Source of the DNA: JAGQRJ01 sp041402045
GTDB taxonomy: Bacteria; Planctomycetota; J058
DNA: 39,516 nt
NCBI GenBank assembly: GCA_041402045.1
Contig: JAWKSZ010000077.1
Location: 1-39,516 of the forward strand
Reading direction: 5' to 3'
The position numbers were made by a program, and so were the translations under genes. The notes beneath the pieces were generated by a model. That model was not told the DNA's origin, made no database searches, and worked only from the letters and a program-made list of their open reading frames with translations. Of the stretch, positions 1 to 8,017 are shown piece after piece. How positions within the stretch are numbered: position 1 is the first letter of the stretch; every line of letters begins with the position of its first letter.

Positions 1-176
1 CCCATGTCGTCAGCGATCTGGCGCTCGCTCGCCCGCTCAGGATCGTGACTCTGGTTTCTAGGAGAGGCTTCGCTGGGTCGTGACGCGTCCTGCAGCGCCG
101 AGTCTCCCGAACGCAAGCGCCAAGGCAGAGCTTCCAGGAGCTAACCGGAAGGCGCGACTCGGTGGGAGGTCAGCAC

Positions 177-196
177 GTGGTCTCAGGACTGACCAC
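177..196 (-). terminator. Possible hairpin downstream of the Thg1-like gene
   Basis: A perfect 6-bp stem (GTGGTC at 177-182, GACCAC at 191-196) with an 8-nt loop lies about 20 nt past the stop of the Thg1-like gene on the minus strand. No T-tract follows, so termination is only a guess. The rest of positions 1-216 shows no convincing gene; codons read near the left edge are too short to support a call. Confidence 0.25.
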
Positions 197-216
197 TCAG
201 AATCGCGCACTTCCGT

Positions 217-957
217 TTAGACCGTCTCGGGCTCGAGGACCCGCTCCAGGTAGCGGGAGAAGCTCGCGCCCGTCGGCAGCCGCTCGTCGACGATCAGCCG
301 CCGGCGCTCGACGACGCCGCCCTCTGCTGGCCGCAGGGTGCGGATCCAGCGCAGCCCCACCCCTCGACGCTGCCAGGCCGGGAGCGCGTCCAGGCGCACG
401 CCGTGAGCCGCGAGCAAGGCCCGCTTATCCCCCGCCGACGCGCCCTCGAGCTCAGCGCCGGCCGCCCGCGCCGAGAGCCCCGCGTGGCGCAGGGTCCAGT
501 AACAGGCGTTGCTGAGCGAGCAGCGCAGCGCGTCCGCCTGCCGCCAGCGGAGGTAGTCGACGACGTCCTCTGCGCGCGACCCCTCCCACACTCGCCCGTC
601 GAAGGCCCCCAGCACCCCCGCCTCCTGGGTGAACACCGCGCTGGCGAGGCCGGCGGCGAGCGACGCTAGCTTCTCCACGCGCCGGCCGAATCCGCCGCTG
701 TCCGGGGGCAGGAGCAGCGAGACCTCGTCGCTCTGGGCGTAGGCGAAGCTGCCCTGGAGCTGCTCCATGAGCGCCCGGGAGACCGCGCGCAAGCAGCGGT
801 GGAAGCGCGGATCGCAGGGCTTCTCGAAGGCCTCCGCGGTCAGCCGCGAGAACCCCCGCCCGTCGACGCGCAGGATCGTCCAGGCGCCGGGCGCGACCCG
901 CTCCTGGGCCCAGCGCTCGCCAGCGCGCACGCGCGCCGCGAAGGCGTCGGCCTTCAC
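217..957 (-). CDS. Thg1-like tRNA 3'-5' nucleotidyltransferase
   Basis: This 246-residue protein matches the Thg1/Thg1-like-protein (TLP) family, reverse-direction polymerases that add nucleotides to tRNA 5' ends. Visible motifs are RVDGRGF (D32) and YAQSDEVS (D77, E78), which correspond to the three metal-binding carboxylates of human Thg1 (D29, D76, E77). A segment around residues 139-152 (RQADALRCSLSN) aligns with the eukaryotic HINNLYN region but is changed, as in bacterial TLPs. Bacterial TLPs are known mainly for templated 5'-end repair of truncated tRNAs, so repair is more likely here than G-1 addition. The GTG start at 957 was chosen because it overlaps the upstream kinase stop as GTGA and places the DGRGF motif at the expected distance. 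An in-frame extension upstream is open only because it is the shadow of the kinase gene. Translational coupling to the kinase is likely. Confidence 0.87.
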   Translation of the reverse strand: MKADAFAARVRAGERWAQERVAPGAWTILRVDGRGFSRLTAEAFEKPCDPRFHRCLRAVSRALMEQLQGSFAYAQSDEVSLLLPPDSGGFGRRVEKLASLAAGLASAVFTQEAGVLGAFDGRVWEGSRAEDVVDYLRWRQADALRCSLSNACYWTLRHAGLSARAAGAELEGASAGDKRALLAAHGVRLDALPAWQRRGVGLRWIRTLRPAEGGVVERRRLIVDERLPTGASFSRYLERVLEPETV

Positions 958-1418
958 GGCTGCCTCCAGCGGCTGACGGCGAAGCGCCGGCGCTCGGGGG
1001 CGACGTAGTAGAGCGCGTCGAAGCCTTCGTCCGGCGCGGGCAGCTCGAGCCGCGCGCGGGTGGCGAACAAGCCCTTGTCCGGGATCCGCGCGCGCCCCGA
1101 GCGCGCGGCGTTGCGCGCCAGGCACGCCTGGAGCTCGGAGCGGAAGAAGTAGCCCACGACCCGCGCGCGGTGCCTGCGCCCGAGCGCGATCAACGCCGCG
1201 CGCTCGGCGCGGGTGGGGTTCGTGTTGTCCACGACCACCGAGCGCCCCGCCGCCAGGGCAGCCTCGACCTCTCGCGCCTGGCGCGTGGCCGGGCGACGCG
1301 CGTTGGGGAAGCGGTCCTTGCTCACCAGGGCGTGGGAGCTCGCGAAGGCCGCGCGGTAGAAGCTGGTCTTGCCGGCTCCTTGGAGCCCGACGAAGACCAC
1401 CAGCTCGGGGGTAGGCAT
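954..1418 (-). CDS. Small P-loop kinase of the polynucleotide-kinase/AAA_33 type
   Basis: The 154-residue protein begins at ATG 1418 and has a Walker A motif GLQGAGKT at residues 11-18. It also has the signature VVVDNTNPTRAER near residues 61-73, typical of the T4-Pnk-like and AAA_33 kinases that phosphorylate 5'-OH ends or small molecules. A conserved SKDRFPN segment (33-39) follows the P-loop as in that family. No phosphatase or ligase domain is present, and the length is that of a single kinase domain. Its stop overlaps the start of the Thg1-like gene by four bases, so the two are probably translated together. The context suggests it prepares 5'-phosphate ends for the nucleotidyltransferase; that role is inference. 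The upstream ribosome binding site is weak. Confidence 0.8.
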   Translation of the reverse strand: MPTPELVVFVGLQGAGKTSFYRAAFASSHALVSKDRFPNARRPATRQAREVEAALAAGRSVVVDNTNPTRAERAALIALGRRHRARVVGYFFRSELQACLARNAARSGRARIPDKGLFATRARLELPAPDEGFDALYYVAPERRRFAVSRWRQP

Positions 1419-1454
1419 GCACCCGAGACGCCCCGGGCCGCTGGGGCTGTCGCC

Positions 1455-2444
1455 CTATCCGTTGACCGCGCGCATGCTGGCCTCGGGGTAGCGCGCGCCC
1501 TGAGCGAAGCCCTTGGGCGCCACGGCGTCGATCCGCGCCGCGTCGGCGTCGGTGAACTCGACCTCGAGGGCCGCCGCGTTCTGCTCCAGGCGCTCGCGCT
1601 TGGTCGTGCCGGGGATCGTGACCACGTGGGGGTGCCGGCGCACGACCCAGGCCAGCGCGAGCTGGGCCGCGGTGCAGCCCTTCTCCCGGGCGAGGGCCTC
1701 GACCTCGCGCACGACCGCCAGGTTCTTCGCGAAGTTCTCACCCATGAAGCGCGGCGACTGGCGGCGGTAGTCGTCCGCCGGGAGGTCGTCCGGACTCTGG
1801 AAGCGCCCGGTGAGGAAGCCGCGGCCCAGGGGGCTGTAGGCGACGAAGGTGATCCCCAGCTCCTGGCAGGTGCCGAGCAGCTCGTCCTCGGGCTCGCGAC
1901 TCCACAGCGAGTATTCGGTCTGGAGCGCGGTGATCGGGTGGGTGGCGTGGGCGCGACGCAGGGTCTCGGGCGAGGCCTCGGACAGCCCGAGGTAGCGCAC
2001 CTTGCCCGCCTGCACCAGCTCGGCCATGGCACCCACGGTCTCCTCGATCGGGGTCTGGGGGTCGACGCGGTGCTGGTAGTAGAGGTCGATCACGTCGACC
2101 CCCAGCCGCTCCAGGCTCGCGTCGCAGGCGCGGCGCACGTAGTCCGGCTTGCCCGAGATCCCCACGAAGGCCCCGCTCTCGTCGCGCAGGATCGAGAACT
2201 TGCTCGCGAGCACCGCCTGCTCCCGCCGACCCTGGAGCGCCTTGCCCACCAGCACCTCGTTCTGGCCTCGGCCATACATGTCGGCGGTGTCCAGGAGGTT
2301 CACCCCCAGGTCCAGGGCACGGTGGATCACCCCGATCGAGGACGCCTCGTCCCCTGCGCCGGCGTAGAAGTCGGACATGCCCATACAGCCCAACCCGATC
2401 GCGGTGACCTGCGGGCCGTTGATCCCTAGCGTGCGCTTCAGCAT
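1455..2444 (-). CDS. Aldo/keto reductase
   Basis: This 329-residue protein is a single-domain TIM-barrel NADPH-dependent aldo/keto reductase, closest in look to the AKR11/AKR13 (YghZ/IolS-like) group. The catalytic tetrad is visible as D52 and Y57 in LLDTADMYGRG, K82 in LASKF and H125 in LYYQHRVD. The C-terminal cofactor motif is IPGTTKRERLEQN. ATG 2444 is preceded by AGGAGG six bases upstream on the minus strand, which decides the start over an in-frame ATG ten codons earlier. The substrate cannot be told from sequence. The next gene upstream on this strand is the regulator remnant at 2492-2881, so the original control of this gene may have been disturbed. Confidence 0.92.
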   Translation of the reverse strand: MLKRTLGINGPQVTAIGLGCMGMSDFYAGAGDEASSIGVIHRALDLGVNLLDTADMYGRGQNEVLVGKALQGRREQAVLASKFSILRDESGAFVGISGKPDYVRRACDASLERLGVDVIDLYYQHRVDPQTPIEETVGAMAELVQAGKVRYLGLSEASPETLRRAHATHPITALQTEYSLWSREPEDELLGTCQELGITFVAYSPLGRGFLTGRFQSPDDLPADDYRRQSPRFMGENFAKNLAVVREVEALAREKGCTAAQLALAWVVRRHPHVVTIPGTTKRERLEQNAAALEVEFTDADAARIDAVAPKGFAQGARYPEASMRAVNG

Positions 2445-2491
2445 GGGTCCTCCTGTTCGGGTCGAGGATCGCACGGGAGGCCCGCTCGTGC

Positions 2492-2881
2492 TCAGCGCCG
2501 CCGGGGCACGAAGTCAGCGCGGTCGATCCCCAGCTTGCGCATTTTGGTCTGGAGCGTGGTCGGCTTGAGCTCGAGCAGCTCCGCAGCGCCGCCCGGTCCG
2601 TGCACCTTTCCCCCCGACGCGCGCAATGCCGCGCCAATGCAGCGGCGCCCGGCTTCGTCCCAGGGGACCACCCCTTCGGCGGACGACGGGGCGGCCGGAC
2701 GCGACGCCGCGAGCTCCAGGTCCGCGACGGCGATCGTGGCCCCGCGCGCGAGGATCGCCGCGCGCTCCAGCACGTTCCCCAGCTCGCGCACGTTCCCTGG
2801 CCAGGGGTGCGCGAGGAGCGCGCGGTGCGCCTCGCGGCTCAGGCGCAGCCCGGGGAGCGCGAGGCGCTCGCCAATCACGGC
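2492..2881 (-). pseudogene. Sigma-54-dependent (NtrC-type) regulator, C-terminal remnant
   Basis: About 128 codons encode the end of a bacterial enhancer-binding protein. They hold the close of the AAA+ sigma-54 domain, with the hallmark HPWPGNVRELGNVLERA, an acidic/alanine-rich linker, and a Fis-type helix-turn-helix ending LKPTTLQTKMRKLGI. The ATPase core (GAFTGA loop, Walker A and B) and any receiver domain should lie at higher coordinates, but that DNA instead carries a ferredoxin tail on the opposite strand from about 2945. Family resemblance is lost upstream of about 2881. The gene is therefore truncated at its 5' end by deletion, inversion or misassembly. No start codon can be assigned. 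It could have been an activator of the adjacent aldo/keto reductase. Confidence 0.75.
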
Positions 2882-2944
2882 CCGCTGCCCCTGGCCGAGA
2901 TCCTCGCGATCCCCGCCCCCGAGCGAGCGACCCGTCTGCCGGGC

Positions 2945-3094
2945 GTGCAGAACTACATAGACCCGGACGAGTGCATCGACTGCGGGGCGTGCCTGCCGAC
3001 CTGCCCCGTGTCGGCGATCTACCAGGAGGACGACCTCCCGCCCGAAGAGCGGGGCGCGGCCGAGGCCAACGCGGCCTTCTTCGCCACCCGCTAG
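2945..3094 (+). pseudogene. Ferredoxin, C-terminal half only
   Basis: The reading frame encodes YIDPDECIDCGACLPTCPV followed by an acidic helix, which is the C-terminal half of an FdxA-type 7Fe/8Fe ferredoxin. It has one complete CxxCxxCxxxCP cluster motif. The N-terminal half with the other cluster is absent; the DNA upstream belongs to the sigma-54 regulator remnant on the other strand. A GTG at 2945 could in principle start a 49-residue single-cluster protein, but it has no visible ribosome binding site. The stop TAG lies in the palindrome CTAG (3091-3094), which also provides the stop of the convergent CoA-transferase. The use of ATA in TAC-ATA-GAC is unusual for this GC-rich DNA. A rearranged remnant is the likeliest reading. 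Confidence 0.65.
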
Positions 3095-4395
3095 CCCGGA
3101 CGGGGGTAGCGCCGGCTGTGGGCGTAGCCGCGCTGGCGGCGGCTGTGGTACGCGCGGGCGAGCCACTCGCGGTCGTCCGGGTGCGCGATCGCGGTCAGGG
3201 CGTCGGCGCGCTCGCCGAGGGTCCGCCCGTAGAGGTCGGCCACGCCGTATTCGGTCACCACGTAGTGCACGTGGGCCCGGGTCGTGACCACGCCGGCGCC
3301 CTTCTTCAACCGAGGCACGATCCGCGCCTCGCCGCGGCGGGTGCGGCTGGGGAGCGCAATGATCGGCTTCCCGCCCGGGCTCAGGGACGCGCCGCGAATG
3401 AAGTCCATTTGCCCGCCGACGCCGCTGATCACCTGGGCCCCGATCGAGTCGGCGCACACCTGACCCGTGAGGTCGACCTCGACCGCCGAGTTGATCGCGG
3501 CGACCTTGGGGTTGCGCAAGATCACCGCGGGGTTGTTCACGTAGCCAATGTCGAGCTGGACCACCGCCGGGTTGTCGTCGACGAAGTCGTAGAGGCGCTG
3601 GGTCCCCATGAGGAACCCTGAGACCGTCTTGCCCGCGTGGATCGCCTTGCGCGAGTTGTCGACGGCGCCGCACTCGATCAAGTCCAGGGCGCCGTCGGAC
3701 CACATTTCGGTGTGGATCCCCAGGTGCCGGTGGTCCTTGAGCGCGGCGAGCACGGCGTCGGGGACCGCGCCGATCCCCATTTGCAGGGTGGAGCCGTCCT
3801 CGATCAGCCCGGCCACGTGTTCGCCGATCAGGCGCTCGGCCTCGCCCAGGGCCGGGCGCGGCACCTCGGGGATCGGGGCCTCGGCCTCGACCAGGCAGTC
3901 GATCTCGTCCACGTGCAGGAACCCGTCCCCGTGGACTCGGGGCATGCGCGGGTTGACCTGGGCGATCACCACCGGCGCCGACTCGACCGCGGCCTTGACC
4001 ACGTCCACGCTGACCCCCAGCGTGCAGATCCCGTGGCGATCCGGCGGCGAGACCTGGATCAGGGCCACGTCCAGGGGTCGGCGCCGCGAGCGGAAGAGCT
4101 GCGGGATCTCCGAGAGGAAGCAGGGGAGGTACTCCACCCCGTCCCGCAGCTTCTTGCGCATGTTCCCGCCCACGAACAGGTTGGCCACGCGAAAGCTCTC
4201 GGCGAGCTCGGGGTCGGCGTAGCGTCCCGGGCCCTCGGTGTGCAGGTGGATCAGCTCGACGTCGCGCAGGCGCGCGGCCTGCGCGACGAGCGCGTCCACC
4301 AGGACCAAGGGGGTGGCCACGCCCCCGTGCAGGAACACCCGCTGCCCGGACTGCACCCGGGACAGCGCCTCGGCCGCTGTCGTCGTGATCGCCAT
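3091..4395 (-). CDS. Acetyl-CoA hydrolase / 4-hydroxybutyrate CoA-transferase family protein
   Basis: The 434-residue protein is a full-length family-I CoA-transferase of the acetyl-CoA hydrolase/transferase type. Landmarks are the GGVATP loop near residue 24, the MGIGAVPDAVL oxyanion-hole loop at 206-216 and the catalytic glutamate E230 in LGIHTEMWSDG, which forms the glutamyl-CoA thioester in AbfT-like enzymes. The C-terminal half carries VVTEYGVADLYGRT, also typical. Substrates in this family include acetyl-CoA with 4-hydroxybutyrate, butyrate, propionate or succinate; sequence alone does not choose. ATG 4395 is divergent from the barrel gene at 4483. The gene converges on the ferredoxin remnant, with overlapping stop codons. 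Confidence 0.88.
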   Translation of the reverse strand: MAITTTAAEALSRVQSGQRVFLHGGVATPLVLVDALVAQAARLRDVELIHLHTEGPGRYADPELAESFRVANLFVGGNMRKKLRDGVEYLPCFLSEIPQLFRSRRRPLDVALIQVSPPDRHGICTLGVSVDVVKAAVESAPVVIAQVNPRMPRVHGDGFLHVDEIDCLVEAEAPIPEVPRPALGEAERLIGEHVAGLIEDGSTLQMGIGAVPDAVLAALKDHRHLGIHTEMWSDGALDLIECGAVDNSRKAIHAGKTVSGFLMGTQRLYDFVDDNPAVVQLDIGYVNNPAVILRNPKVAAINSAVEVDLTGQVCADSIGAQVISGVGGQMDFIRGASLSPGGKPIIALPSRTRRGEARIVPRLKKGAGVVTTRAHVHYVVTEYGVADLYGRTLGERADALTAIAHPDDREWLARAYHSRRQRGYAHSRRYPRPG

Positions 4396-4482
4396 GGCGG
4401 GATCCTAGCGCCCGCGCCCGGGCTTGGCGCCCTGCTGCGGGGCGGCTGGGAGGGGTAAACTTGCCGCGCAGGAGGGTTGCGC

Positions 4483-5787
4483 ATGCGACAGGGAGGGATC
4501 GGTGAGGCCTGGCTCGCGGGGTTGACCCTGGCCTTCGTCTGCGCGCTGCCCTGCCAGGCCGAGTTCCGCTTCGAGGAGTTCGAGGAGCGCGACTTCACCT
4601 ACCACGACGAGTACTTCATTAGCTGGCTCTCGTTCCGCCCCCGACTCCGCCACCGCTGGCGCTGGCGCGACGCGGCGGTCGGCTACTTCCTCACGGTGGG
4701 CAGCCTCAAGAGCACGGAGTTCTACCTGGATCAACGCGTCCGGCTGCGCGTCCCGTTCAGCAACCACCTCACCGGCGAGTATCGCCTGATCCAGACCGAG
4801 GACTACGACTCGCGCTACACCCGCAACGAGGTCGAGGCCGTGCTGCGGGTGTTGCGCCCCGAGCGCGCGCTGCCCCTGACCCAGACCTTGGGCTCGACCC
4901 CGCGCCCGGACGGGCTGTTCGCGGGAGCTACCGCCGAGCTGCACCCCGACAAGGAGTTCGTGGACGCGGGCGCCCTCGTCGGCTACGGCACCCTGCGCAG
5001 CTCGATCCGGCTCGACGTCGTGCGCCCGGACTTCACCTACAACCAGAAGAACGACGAGAACGGGGAGTACGAGGCGGCGCCCTGGACGTTCCGCGCCCGG
5101 GTGCGCACGGACCTCCCAGAGAACATGCTGCGCCTGCGCGCCTGGGCGTCCTACGACACCCCGCTCACGCTCTCGTTGCCGCAGCGCGACGGGCTGCGCT
5201 TCCGTTTTCGCAAGTTCGAGGCCGGGGGCGCGGCCCTGTGGGAGCCCGTCGAGGGGGTGCGCCTCGACCTCGAGCTGCGCGGCGAGTCGACCCGCAAGCG
5301 CTGGCGCTACACCGGCGGCGCGCGCCCGGACCAGGACCTGCGCCGCAGCGCGGCCTGGGGCGTGGCGCAGCTCGAGGTCGACGTGGCCCCCGCGTTCGGG
5401 GCCCACGCCAGCCGGCAAGACGTCGTGTTCGCCAGCCTGTTCGCGCACCTCCTGGACGAGGTCACCCGCGGGCGCACGACCGCCGAGGTCCGCCTGCGCC
5501 GAGGGGAGGCCTACGGCGAGCTCGGCTACCTCCTGGCGCTCCCGACCCCCTTGGACGAGTGGGAGGGCGGGATACGGGTCGCGACCCAGCTCGGGGCGCT
5601 GAGCTACCGCGACCAGCGCCCGGCGGAGGACATTCACTCGGTGGGGATCAAGTTCCTGGCCAAGTTCGGGGTCGGCGTCGAGGCGTTCACCCAGGACCAG
5701 CGCGCGGGGTTCCTGGTCCAGGCGACGGTGCGCGCCGACGAGCCGTCCTTCGGCGGGGCCAACGCCCAGGTCCTGCTCCGTTTTTAG
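4483..5787 (+). CDS. Predicted outer-membrane beta-barrel protein (DUF2490-like)
   Basis: This 434-residue protein starts at ATG 4483, seven bases after GGAGG (4471-4475); a TTG at 4477 lies within the spacer and is less likely. Residues 1-26 form a Sec signal peptide ending PCQA. The mature part is a series of amphipathic strands with alternating hydrophobic and charged residues, rich in Arg, Glu and Tyr, and ends in LLRF, the terminal phenylalanine expected of a BAM-assembled outer-membrane protein. The layout resembles DUF2490-type barrels, but no specific function can be assigned. It is a single-gene unit, followed by a strong hairpin before the convergent operon at 5845-8017. Confidence 0.75.
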   Translation: MRQGGIGEAWLAGLTLAFVCALPCQAEFRFEEFEERDFTYHDEYFISWLSFRPRLRHRWRWRDAAVGYFLTVGSLKSTEFYLDQRVRLRVPFSNHLTGEYRLIQTEDYDSRYTRNEVEAVLRVLRPERALPLTQTLGSTPRPDGLFAGATAELHPDKEFVDAGALVGYGTLRSSIRLDVVRPDFTYNQKNDENGEYEAAPWTFRARVRTDLPENMLRLRAWASYDTPLTLSLPQRDGLRFRFRKFEAGGAALWEPVEGVRLDLELRGESTRKRWRYTGGARPDQDLRRSAAWGVAQLEVDVAPAFGAHASRQDVVFASLFAHLLDEVTRGRTTAEVRLRRGEAYGELGYLLALPTPLDEWEGGIRVATQLGALSYRDQRPAEDIHSVGIKFLAKFGVGVEAFTQDQRAGFLVQATVRADEPSFGGANAQVLLRF

Positions 5788-5800
5788 CGGGCGTACAGAG

Positions 5801-5827
5801 CGATCGCCCCGCGGAGCGGGGCGATCG
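5801..5827. terminator. Bidirectional hairpin between convergent genes
   Basis: A perfect 12-bp inverted repeat (CGATCGCCCCGC at 5801-5812, its complement at 5816-5827) with a GGA loop lies between two convergent stop codons (5787 and 5845). There is no U-tract, so it could act as a terminator in both directions or as an mRNA 3'-end stabiliser. Confidence 0.6.
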
Positions 5828-5844
5828 GGTGCATGCGTGGACGT

Positions 5845-6165
5845 CTAGCTGCTGCGCGCGGCGCGCATGCGAAAGCGCTTCCAGTCGCGGTCGTCGGCGC
5901 CGCGGCGACCGCGGCCCCGAGCGCTCTTGGGGACGATCCGCGGGCGGAACTCGTCGGCCCGGCGATCCAGGACCTCCGCGCTGACGCCCCAGCTCTGGCA
6001 CAGCGCCTCGACGCTGACCTTGCGCATGCGCACGTCGGTTGGGCGCGGGTGCGCGCAGATCAAGCGACCCGCCCGCGCGGTCAAGAGCAGGTCGTCGTCC
6101 ACGGCGAGCAGGAAGCGCTCGCCGCGCCGATAGACGCCGCCCACGTCCAGCGAGGCCTCGCTCAC
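5845..6165 (-). CDS. Small conserved-looking protein of unknown function
   Basis: The 106-residue basic protein starts at GTG 6165, overlapping the upstream stop as GTGA. It opens with a short beta-rich stretch (GGVYRRGERFLLAVDDDLLL), then VRMRKVSVEALCQSWGVSAE, which looks like a helix-turn-helix-sized helical unit. The tail is very basic, with Arg/Gly/Lys runs such as SARGRGRRG. A nucleic-acid-binding role is possible but unproven, and no named family is recognised. It is the last gene of a three-gene operon with the two paralogues at 6162-6965 and 7001-8017. The four-base overlap implies translational coupling, so it probably works with them. Confidence 0.65.
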   Translation of the reverse strand: MSEASLDVGGVYRRGERFLLAVDDDLLLTARAGRLICAHPRPTDVRMRKVSVEALCQSWGVSAEVLDRRADEFRPRIVPKSARGRGRRGADDRDWKRFRMRAARSS

Positions 6166-6965
6166 GCAGCCTCCCCGTCGCGCTCGCGCCGCAGTCGGCG
6201 ACGGTGCGCGCCGTCGAGGGTGGCCTGCGCCATGGGGCGCAGGGTCGCCCAAGCGAAGTCGGTCACGTCGAACAGGTCCTGGGCCTCGAGCCCCGCCTTG
6301 CGCAGGCGGCCGCGGAGGCCGACCACGAGCTCGCAGGCCGCGCGGTAGCGCTCGGATTGCGGGAGCGAGGTCAGGCGCAGCTGGGACCCCAGCCGTTTGG
6401 CCTGCTTCTGCAGCAGGCGCACCTGGACGAAGGCCGCGGCGTGCGGACGCACCAGCGCGATCGGGGCGGTGACCAAGGGCCAGGACGCGGGCAGCCCCGC
6501 GCTCGCCAGGGCCGAGACGAAGGGCTCCAGCTCGAGGGCGTCGCTCTGGACCAGGTCGCCCCAAGCGCGGGCGACGGCGGTCGCCGCGGGGCCCACCAGG
6601 TGCTCCAGGCGGCGAACTTGCTTGAGGGGCACGAGGGAGGTCGCGCCCAGGAGCTCGTGCAGCTCACGCAGGACCCGGGCTTCGTCGCCGGCGGCGAGCA
6701 AGCCGGGCAGACGCGCGGCGTGCTCGCGGGCGGCGTTCAGCGCGGGCTCCCGGTGGCGTTTGAGGACCTTGCTGGCGTCGCGACCGCGTTGGTCGCGCAG
6801 CCAGTTGGGGTCTTGGAATCCCTCGGGGTAGCGCTCCTTGAAGTAGGCGACCTGGTCGAGGAAGGGCTCGGGCTCACGCGGCTTGGGCGGCTGGCCCGGC
6901 TGGGCGCGGGGCGTGTAGCGCCAGGGGGTGGGGGCGGTAGGGGCAGTGGGTGCATAGGAATGCAA
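6162..6965 (-). CDS. Unknown protein, paralogue of the next upstream gene
   Basis: The 267-residue protein is read from TTG 6965, chosen because AAGGAG lies six bases upstream and the next in-frame alternatives fall outside the conserved part. After a Pro/Thr-rich lead (APTAPTAPTPW) it contains FKERYPEGFQDPNWL, a KRHRE helix, a long helical core and an end reading QDLFDVTDFAWATL. These features recur in the same order in the protein at 7001-8017 (FPEGFADPAWV, LKRHRD, RDLLDVFDFMKTTL), so the two arose by duplication. This copy lacks the N-terminal domain of its neighbour. No catalytic motif or membrane segment is visible and the function is unknown. Confidence 0.7.
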   Translation of the reverse strand: MHSYAPTAPTAPTPWRYTPRAQPGQPPKPREPEPFLDQVAYFKERYPEGFQDPNWLRDQRGRDASKVLKRHREPALNAAREHAARLPGLLAAGDEARVLRELHELLGATSLVPLKQVRRLEHLVGPAATAVARAWGDLVQSDALELEPFVSALASAGLPASWPLVTAPIALVRPHAAAFVQVRLLQKQAKRLGSQLRLTSLPQSERYRAACELVVGLRGRLRKAGLEAQDLFDVTDFAWATLRPMAQATLDGAHRRRLRRERDGEAA

Positions 6966-7000
6966 CGGGGACTCCTTTCGGATCGAGGGAGGGAATGGGA

Positions 7001-8017
7001 TCAAGCCGCGTCCTTGGCGGACGCGTCGGCCTCGTCGGCCGCTTCGAGCCGAGCGCGGTGCTTGCGGCTCAGGGTGGTCTTCATGAAGTCGAAGACGTCG
7101 AGCAGGTCGCGGGGGGCGCGGCCCGCCTCCTCGAGCTTCTCGCGCACGGAGAGGCCCAGGGCGCGGTGGCGTTGGTAGAGCAGGGCGGAGGCCTCGTTCG
7201 TCGCCTTGAGGCCAGGCGCCAGGGAGCGCGACTGCTCGCGCTGAACGGTGGAGGAGACGAACAGGTGCGCGCCCGGGTGTACGAAGGCGCTCGGCGCGGT
7301 GGCCAGGCACCAGCTCGCGTCCTCGCCCAGGGCGCCGATCCACTCGGCCAGGCGCGCGGCGTAGGGCGCGTCGCTCCACAGGAGGTGCAGCAGCCCACGG
7401 GCCGCGCGCGGGCGGCGCTCCGGCGAGAGCTGAGCCAGGGCCTTGCGGTGTTTCCCGCTCACGAGGTCGGTGAGCTCGAACACGCGCTGCAGCCGGTCGA
7501 GGGCCGCGTCGTAGTTCTCCGCCGCGCAGAGCTGCTCCAGGTCGGCCTGGGCGAGCTCCTTCTGGGCGGCGGCGACGACGAGGTCGCGGTGTCGCTTGAG
7601 GGCGCGGGCGGCGCCGGCCCCGCGGTGGGCGTCGACCCAGGCAGGGTCCGCGAAGCCCTCGGGGAACAGCTCGCCGAAGAGCGCCAGCTGCTTGGCGAAG
7701 GGGATCGCGGCCTTGGTCTGCTTACCGGCGGCTTGCTTCTTCGTGGCTCGGGTCTTGCGCGGGGCGGCGCGGGAGGTGACGCCGGCCTTGGAGAGCAGGC
7801 GCTTCAGCGCCGCGCGACGGGTCGCGCGCTCCCGGTCCTCCAGGCCCACGGCCGGCTGGATCTTTGCATAGAAGCCCTCCTGGAACTCGCGGAGCTTGCC
7901 GTCCTCGAACTGGTAGGCCCGCACGTCTCCGCGCTCGTAGGCGAACAAGGCCAAACCCCAGTTGGGGCGGGCGGTGTGGACATACAGGGACTGAGCGGAC
8001 GGCGCTTTCGCGCTCAT
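7001..8017 (-). CDS. Unknown protein with N-terminal SH3-like (DUF3553-like) segment
   Basis: The 338-residue protein starts at ATG 8017, five bases after AAAGGAGG. Residues 10-55 (YVHTARPNWGLALFAYERGD, then YQFEDGKLREFQEGFY) look like the small beta-barrel found in DUF3553-type segments; this is a tentative match. A Lys/Arg/Thr/Ala-rich linker (about 65-105) follows. The C-terminal 220 residues are homologous to the downstream paralogue: LFGELFPEGFADPAWV, a KRHRD helix, and a closing RDLLDVFDFMKTTL. It heads a three-gene operon with a promoter candidate at 8220-8248. The function is unknown. The basic linker and partner with a basic tail would fit nucleic-acid binding, but this is inference. 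Confidence 0.72.
   Translation of the reverse strand: MSAKAPSAQSLYVHTARPNWGLALFAYERGDVRAYQFEDGKLREFQEGFYAKIQPAVGLEDRERATRRAALKRLLSKAGVTSRAAPRKTRATKKQAAGKQTKAAIPFAKQLALFGELFPEGFADPAWVDAHRGAGAARALKRHRDLVVAAAQKELAQADLEQLCAAENYDAALDRLQRVFELTDLVSGKHRKALAQLSPERRPRAARGLLHLLWSDAPYAARLAEWIGALGEDASWCLATAPSAFVHPGAHLFVSSTVQREQSRSLAPGLKATNEASALLYQRHRALGLSVREKLEEAGRAPRDLLDVFDFMKTTLSRKHRARLEAADEADASAKDAA

Noticed and set aside
217..1422. A 401-codon reading of the Thg1-like protein including the kinase region
   Set aside because: The extra N-terminal part is an out-of-frame reading of the kinase gene, which has its own clear Walker A motif; the GTG at 957 fits the family start.
5801..5827. Perfect inverted repeat considered as an operator
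   Set aside because: It lies between two convergent stop codons, so a 3'-end role is simpler.
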